DNA from: an uncultured Thermoproteales archaeon
Lineage (GTDB): Archaea; Thermoproteota; Thermoprotei; Thermoproteales; Thermoproteaceae
Reading direction: 5' to 3'
NCBI GenBank assembly: GCA_946480885.1
Contig: CAMLLK010000025.1
Span: forward strand, 1 to 8,163
DNA length: 8,163 nucleotides
Under the pieces are notes generated by a model. It did not search any database and had not been told where the DNA came from. It saw only the letters and a program-made list of their open reading frames with translations. This document shows positions 5,898 to 8,163 of the stretch, one piece after another; position 1 is the first letter of the stretch, and the number at the start of each line of letters is the position of its first letter. The translations under genes and the position numbers were made by a program.

Positions 5898-6496
5898 TAG
5901 AAATAGCGTACAATTCTGTATAAATTATCCCGCTCCGCAGGGCGGAAGCCCGTCCCTCTTATGATGGCAATTACGTCTTCTTTTTTGTCTATAGGCGCCT
6001 CTGCCCTTTTCCACTCCAGCACTTTCTCGTCGTATAAAGTGCCTCCGAAGTCGTCCGCGCCGAAGTACAGAGCAAGTTGCGCCGTCTCTGGGCCCGCTGT
6101 AAGCCATCCAGCTTGTATGTGGGGGATGAGGCCGTTAAAGACAATTCTCGCCACTGCCACCATTCTCAATAAAGTGGCCGAGGTCTTCGGATGGGGTATC
6201 TTCCTCCCCAACTCGCTAGTTCCAGGCTCGAAGTTCCACGCAATAAAGGCCATAAAGCCCCCGGTCTTGGCTTGTAACTGCGCTATTTTATACAAGTGCT
6301 CTGCAATATCCCTTAGAGACTCGACGTGGCCGTACATCATAGTGGCCGACGAGGGGATGCCCAATTTATGGGCCTCCTCCATAATTCTGAGCCAAGTCTC
6401 GCTGTCGATTTTCTTAGGCGAAATAATTTTCCTCACTTCGTCTACTAAAATCTCGCCCCCTCCCCCGGGCATTGACTCCATCCCCGCCTCTTTCAA
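5897..6496 (-). pseudogene. MqnC fragment, C-terminal part
   Basis: This is the 199-codon open piece from a TTG at 6496 to the TAA at 5899-5897. The TTG overlaps the TGA of the N-terminal fragment as TTGA, and GGAG-like bases lie upstream (near 6509-6500), so reinitiation is conceivable. It holds GMESMPGGGGEIL, the GIPSSATMMYGH strand and the GADDFGGTLYDE segment, but no iron-sulfur cysteines, so it could not act alone. Confidence 0.55.
5919..5926 (-). promoter_or_regulatory. Internal TATA-like box for the methyltransferase gene
   Basis: The minus strand reads AATTTATA inside the last codons of mqnC, centred about 25 bp before the ATG at 5897. This is the same spacing as the leaderless promoters elsewhere in the window. 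It could be chance, because the tail of mqnC is AT-rich here. Confidence 0.35.
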
Positions 6497-6816
6497 CCTC
6501 TCCCAAATCTCCTGTAAGACGCCCTCTCCCTCCTGGCCAGATACTCAACCTCGAGGGGCGAGAGGGCATGTATGGCAATGTGAGGAGCCTTAGATTTAAT
6601 AGCGCGGAAGAGTCCCTCAAAGTACTCAATCCCAATTTCGGGATTGACGCCTCCCTGTATAAGCACTTGTCTAATGCCATACCGCGCGTCGACCTCGAGG
6701 ACTCTCTTTACCGCATCCTCCACAGAGTAAGTATACGCCTCGCGATGCCGCGGAGGCCTGTAAAAGGCGCAGAAGCTACAGCCCACTACACACACGTTTG
6801 TATAATTGAGAACCAT
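6493..6816 (-). pseudogene. MqnC fragment, iron-sulfur N-terminal part (first ATG after the TAG)
   Basis: This is the 107-codon open piece beginning at the internal Met49 and ending at the frameshift-induced TGA (6495-6493). It carries CVVGCSFCAFYR, the three cluster cysteines, and half of the TIM barrel. Its last eight residues (RASYRRFGRG tail) depart from the family because they are read after the frameshift. The open frame reaches back to 6879 without a start that is better supported. Confidence 0.55.
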
Positions 6817-6976
6817 GTTTGGAATAAAAGTGGCGACATCTCCGTATAGCCGCCGCCTGATCTCGTAGGCCCTCCTTCCCTACTCCCACAAGTCCGTTTT
6901 TAAAAGCTCCTCTATCTCCTCTCTCTTCGGAGCCTCAGCGGATACGGCCCGCACCACCATCAATGCGTTGACTACA

Positions 6977-6986
6977 TTAAAATTTT
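6977..6986 (-). promoter_or_regulatory. TATA-like box of mqnC
   Basis: The minus strand reads AAAATTTTAA, centred about 22 bp before ATG 6960 and about 25 bp before GTG 6957. The other promoters here sit 23-25 bp away, which slightly favours GTG 6957 as the leaderless start. Confidence 0.45.
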
Positions 6987-6991
6987 CATAA

Positions 6992-7001
6992 CTTATAAAA
7001 A
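6992..7001 (+). promoter_or_regulatory. TATA box of mqnE
   Basis: CTTATAAAAA is centred about 24-25 bp before GTG 7021. With the mqnC box it forms a compact 60-bp divergent promoter region, the two boxes lying about 15 bp apart, so the two genes may be controlled together. Confidence 0.6.
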
Positions 7002-7020
7002 TGGGAAACACAGCTCAACC

Positions 7021-8100
7021 GTGCCCGCAGTCCCGGAGGTTTTAGAAATGGCCGAGAGGGGGCTTGACAGATCTGATGCTGTTTTTCTCATGAAAGAGGC
7101 CGACGTCTTTACCTTGGCTAAAGTCGCTGACGAGCTCACTAGGAAATACTTCGGCGACGTGGTAACGTTTGTGAACAACGTAGTGATTAACTACAGTAAT
7201 ATCTGCGTGGCTAAATGCCCCATTTGTGCCTTTTATAGACTCCCCGGCCACAAAGAGGGCTATCTGCGGAGCCCCGAGGAGGTGGCGTCAATGGTGGAGT
7301 TTTTCCACAGGCAATACGGCGTGACTGAATTACATATAAACGGCGGGTTTAACCCCTTCATCGCCCCCGAGTACTTCGACGAGTTGTTTAGAGCTGTGAA
7401 AAAGAAGGCGCCGCACATAACTATAAAGGGCCCCACCATGGCCGAGGTTGATTATTACGCAAGGCTTTGGAAAACGAGCTGGAGGGAGGTCCTGTCCAGG
7501 TGGAAAGAGGCCGGGCTAGACGCCATATCGGGCGGAGGCGCTGAGATTTTCGCCGAAGAGGTGAGGAGGATTGTATCGCCGCATAAAATCTCCGGCGAGG
7601 AGTGGGTGAAAATCGCAGAAGTGGCCCACGAAATGGGCATCCCCAGCAACGCCACAATGCTCTACGGCCACGTGGAGAGAGTAGAACACGTAGTGGACCA
7701 CCTCTTCCGTATTAAAGAGCTACAGGAAAGGACCGGGGGGCTCATGTTGTTCATACCCGTGAAGTTCAACCCTTTAAACACTGAGCTGGCCGCCCGCGGC
7801 GTAGTCGCCAGGCCTGCACCCTCTACATATGACGTAAAAGTCGTGGCCATTGCCAGGCTAATTTTAAAAGACAGGCTGAAGGTGGGCGCCTACTGGCTCT
7901 CTGTGGGGAAAAAACTGGCGTCGACGTTGCTCCTCTCCGGCGCAAACGACCTCGTGGGCACTATGTACAACGAGGCAGTGCTCACATCCGCGGGGGCGCA
8001 ACACAACGCCACTGCCGAAGAGCTCGCCGCAATTGCGAGAGAGGCCGAGAGGAGGCCCGCCTTGAGGGACTCCTTCCACAGGATCTTATCCTATCTCTAA
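7021..8100 (+). CDS. mqnE: Aminofutalosine synthase, radical SAM (MqnE)
   Basis: This 359-residue radical SAM enzyme joins the MqnA product to SAM-derived adenosine to make aminofutalosine. The 4Fe-4S motif CVAKCPICAFYR gives CxxxCxxC at Cys62, 66 and 69. ELHINGGFNP (103-112), HITIKGPTMAEVDYYA (132-147), ISGGGAEIFAEEVR (169-182), NATMLYGHVE, then FIPVKFNPLNTEL and GANDLVGTMYNE follow the order seen in MqnE. The IPxxFxPxNT and GAEIF-xEVR patterns separate it from MqnC. Departures from the usual consensus are SGGG for PGGG and IKGPTMAEV for the more common IKAFTAVEI. The start is GTG 7021, supported by the TATA box at leaderless spacing. It is divergent from mqnC. Its last 15 bases overlap a convergent gene. 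A cofactor-related radical SAM paralogue is the main alternative. Confidence 0.83.
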   Translation: MPAVPEVLEMAERGLDRSDAVFLMKEADVFTLAKVADELTRKYFGDVVTFVNNVVINYSNICVAKCPICAFYRLPGHKEGYLRSPEEVASMVEFFHRQYGVTELHINGGFNPFIAPEYFDELFRAVKKKAPHITIKGPTMAEVDYYARLWKTSWREVLSRWKEAGLDAISGGGAEIFAEEVRRIVSPHKISGEEWVKIAEVAHEMGIPSNATMLYGHVERVEHVVDHLFRIKELQERTGGLMLFIPVKFNPLNTELAARGVVARPAPSTYDVKVVAIARLILKDRLKVGAYWLSVGKKLASTLLLSGANDLVGTMYNEAVLTSAGAQHNATAEELAAIAREAERRPALRDSFHRILSYL

Positions 8101-8163
8101 CGCGGCCCTTAGCTTTTTTAACAATTCATCGGGGTCTTTCACAGGCCCCGAGTGGACGAGCTT
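8086..8163 (-). CDS. Partial CDS, C-terminal end of an unidentified protein (continues past right edge)
   Basis: A minus-strand frame is open from the window edge to a TAA at 8088-8086, giving 25 residues beginning KLVHSGPVKDP and ending ELLKKLRAALEIG. The charged amphipathic DPDELLKKLRAALE stretch looks like a genuine C-terminal helix. The 15-bp convergent overlap with mqnE resembles the mqnA/ABC overlap in this window. It is too short to identify. Being open for 26 codons could occur by chance. Confidence 0.55.
   Translation of the reverse strand, partial: KLVHSGPVKDPDELLKKLRAALEIG
8114..8119 (+). terminator. T6 run after mqnE
   Basis: Six T on the plus strand, 14 bases after the mqnE stop codon and without a hairpin, are a candidate oligo-T terminator. 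They lie inside the convergent partial gene, where they are the Lys codons of the C-terminal helix. Confidence 0.3.

Larger units (their letters stand above)
5897..6960 (-). pseudogene. mqnC: mqnC, cyclic dehypoxanthine futalosine synthase, interrupted by an in-frame TAG and a frameshift
   Basis: MqnC is a radical SAM enzyme that closes dehypoxanthine futalosine into its cyclic form in menaquinone synthesis. Reading from ATG 6960, coding similarity runs the full length (about 354 residues, matching the 359-residue MqnE paralogue next door) but is broken twice. First, codon 27 is TAG (6882-6880) within LWE*GRRAYEIRRR, where MqnE has Leu32; TTG to TAG would explain it. Second, at about 6514-6509 one base is missing. 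Adding one G turns the sequence into SYREIWERLKEAGM, as MqnE has SWREVLSRWKEAGL. Conserved features survive on both sides: the CxxxCxxC cluster (Cys57, 61, 64), QGGVNPEI, HALSPLEVEYLARRE, SMPGGGGEIL and YFGADDFGGTLYDE. The lesions are therefore very recent, or are sequencing errors. The start could also be GTG at 6957. Confidence 0.85.

Noticed and set aside
6505..6520. Programmed -1 frameshift in mqnC
   Set aside because: No X-XXY-YYZ slippery heptamer or obvious downstream structure at the junction; simple base loss explains it, and the separate TAG upstream would still block the full-length protein.
5961..6593. Plus-strand open frame of about 210 codons opposite mqnC
   Set aside because: It is antisense to highly conserved MqnC motifs; its length reflects codon bias of the real gene.
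6880..6882. Pyrrolysine decoding of the mqnC TAG
   Set aside because: Pyl systems are not known in Thermoproteales, the gene is not a methylamine methyltransferase, and the paralogue has Leu at this position.

Overview
The window looks like a chromosome segment of a hyperthermophilic crenarchaeon, most likely Pyrobaculum or a close relative in Thermoproteales. The assignment is an inference from four things. Monocistronic or operon-leading genes carry an AT-rich TATA-like box 21-25 bp upstream of an ATG or GTG with no Shine-Dalgarno motif, which is the pattern of leaderless mRNAs. Arginine is written mostly with AGG/CGG. Genes are packed with TAATG, ATGA and convergent overlaps. A futalosine-type menaquinone locus is present. 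No species call is possible from the sequence alone.

Layout. (1) Bases 1-2326, minus strand: a 745-residue exported protein of unknown function, translationally coupled (TAATG) to a second gene that runs off the left edge and begins with a very hydrophobic N-terminus. (2) Bases 2327-2590: a divergent intergenic region with promoters at both ends and a GC-rich, hairpin-forming middle of unknown nature. (3) Bases 2591-4455, plus strand: a two-gene ABC exporter of NatA/NatB-like type (ABC-2 permease, then ATPase, ATGA overlap). (4) Bases 4436-8100: the menaquinone cluster. It holds mqnA (minus), a possible 14-residue micro-ORF (plus), a UbiE/MenG-like methyltransferase (minus), mqnC (minus, broken) and mqnE (plus, divergent from mqnC). 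(5) Bases 8086-8163: the 3' end of an unidentified minus-strand gene that overlaps the mqnE stop.

How the genes work together. MqnA makes 3-enolpyruvoyl-benzoate from chorismate, MqnE makes aminofutalosine, MqnC makes the cyclic dehypoxanthine futalosine, and the methyltransferase is a candidate for a late ring methylation. MqnB-type and MqnD steps and the prenyltransferase are not in the window.

The most striking observation is that the mqnC reading frame carries two independent lesions in otherwise well conserved coding sequence. One is an in-frame TAG where the paralogous MqnE has Leu32. The other is a loss of one base near 6511 that shifts the frame between the iron-sulfur half and the C-terminal half. 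Either the gene is a very recent pseudogene, or the two lesions are sequencing errors, or the protein is made in pieces by reinitiation (a TTGA stop/start overlap sits at the frameshift). Other points of interest are an 11-A homopolymer inside the core promoter of the exported-protein gene, and a TATA-like box inside the end of mqnC at leaderless spacing for the methyltransferase.
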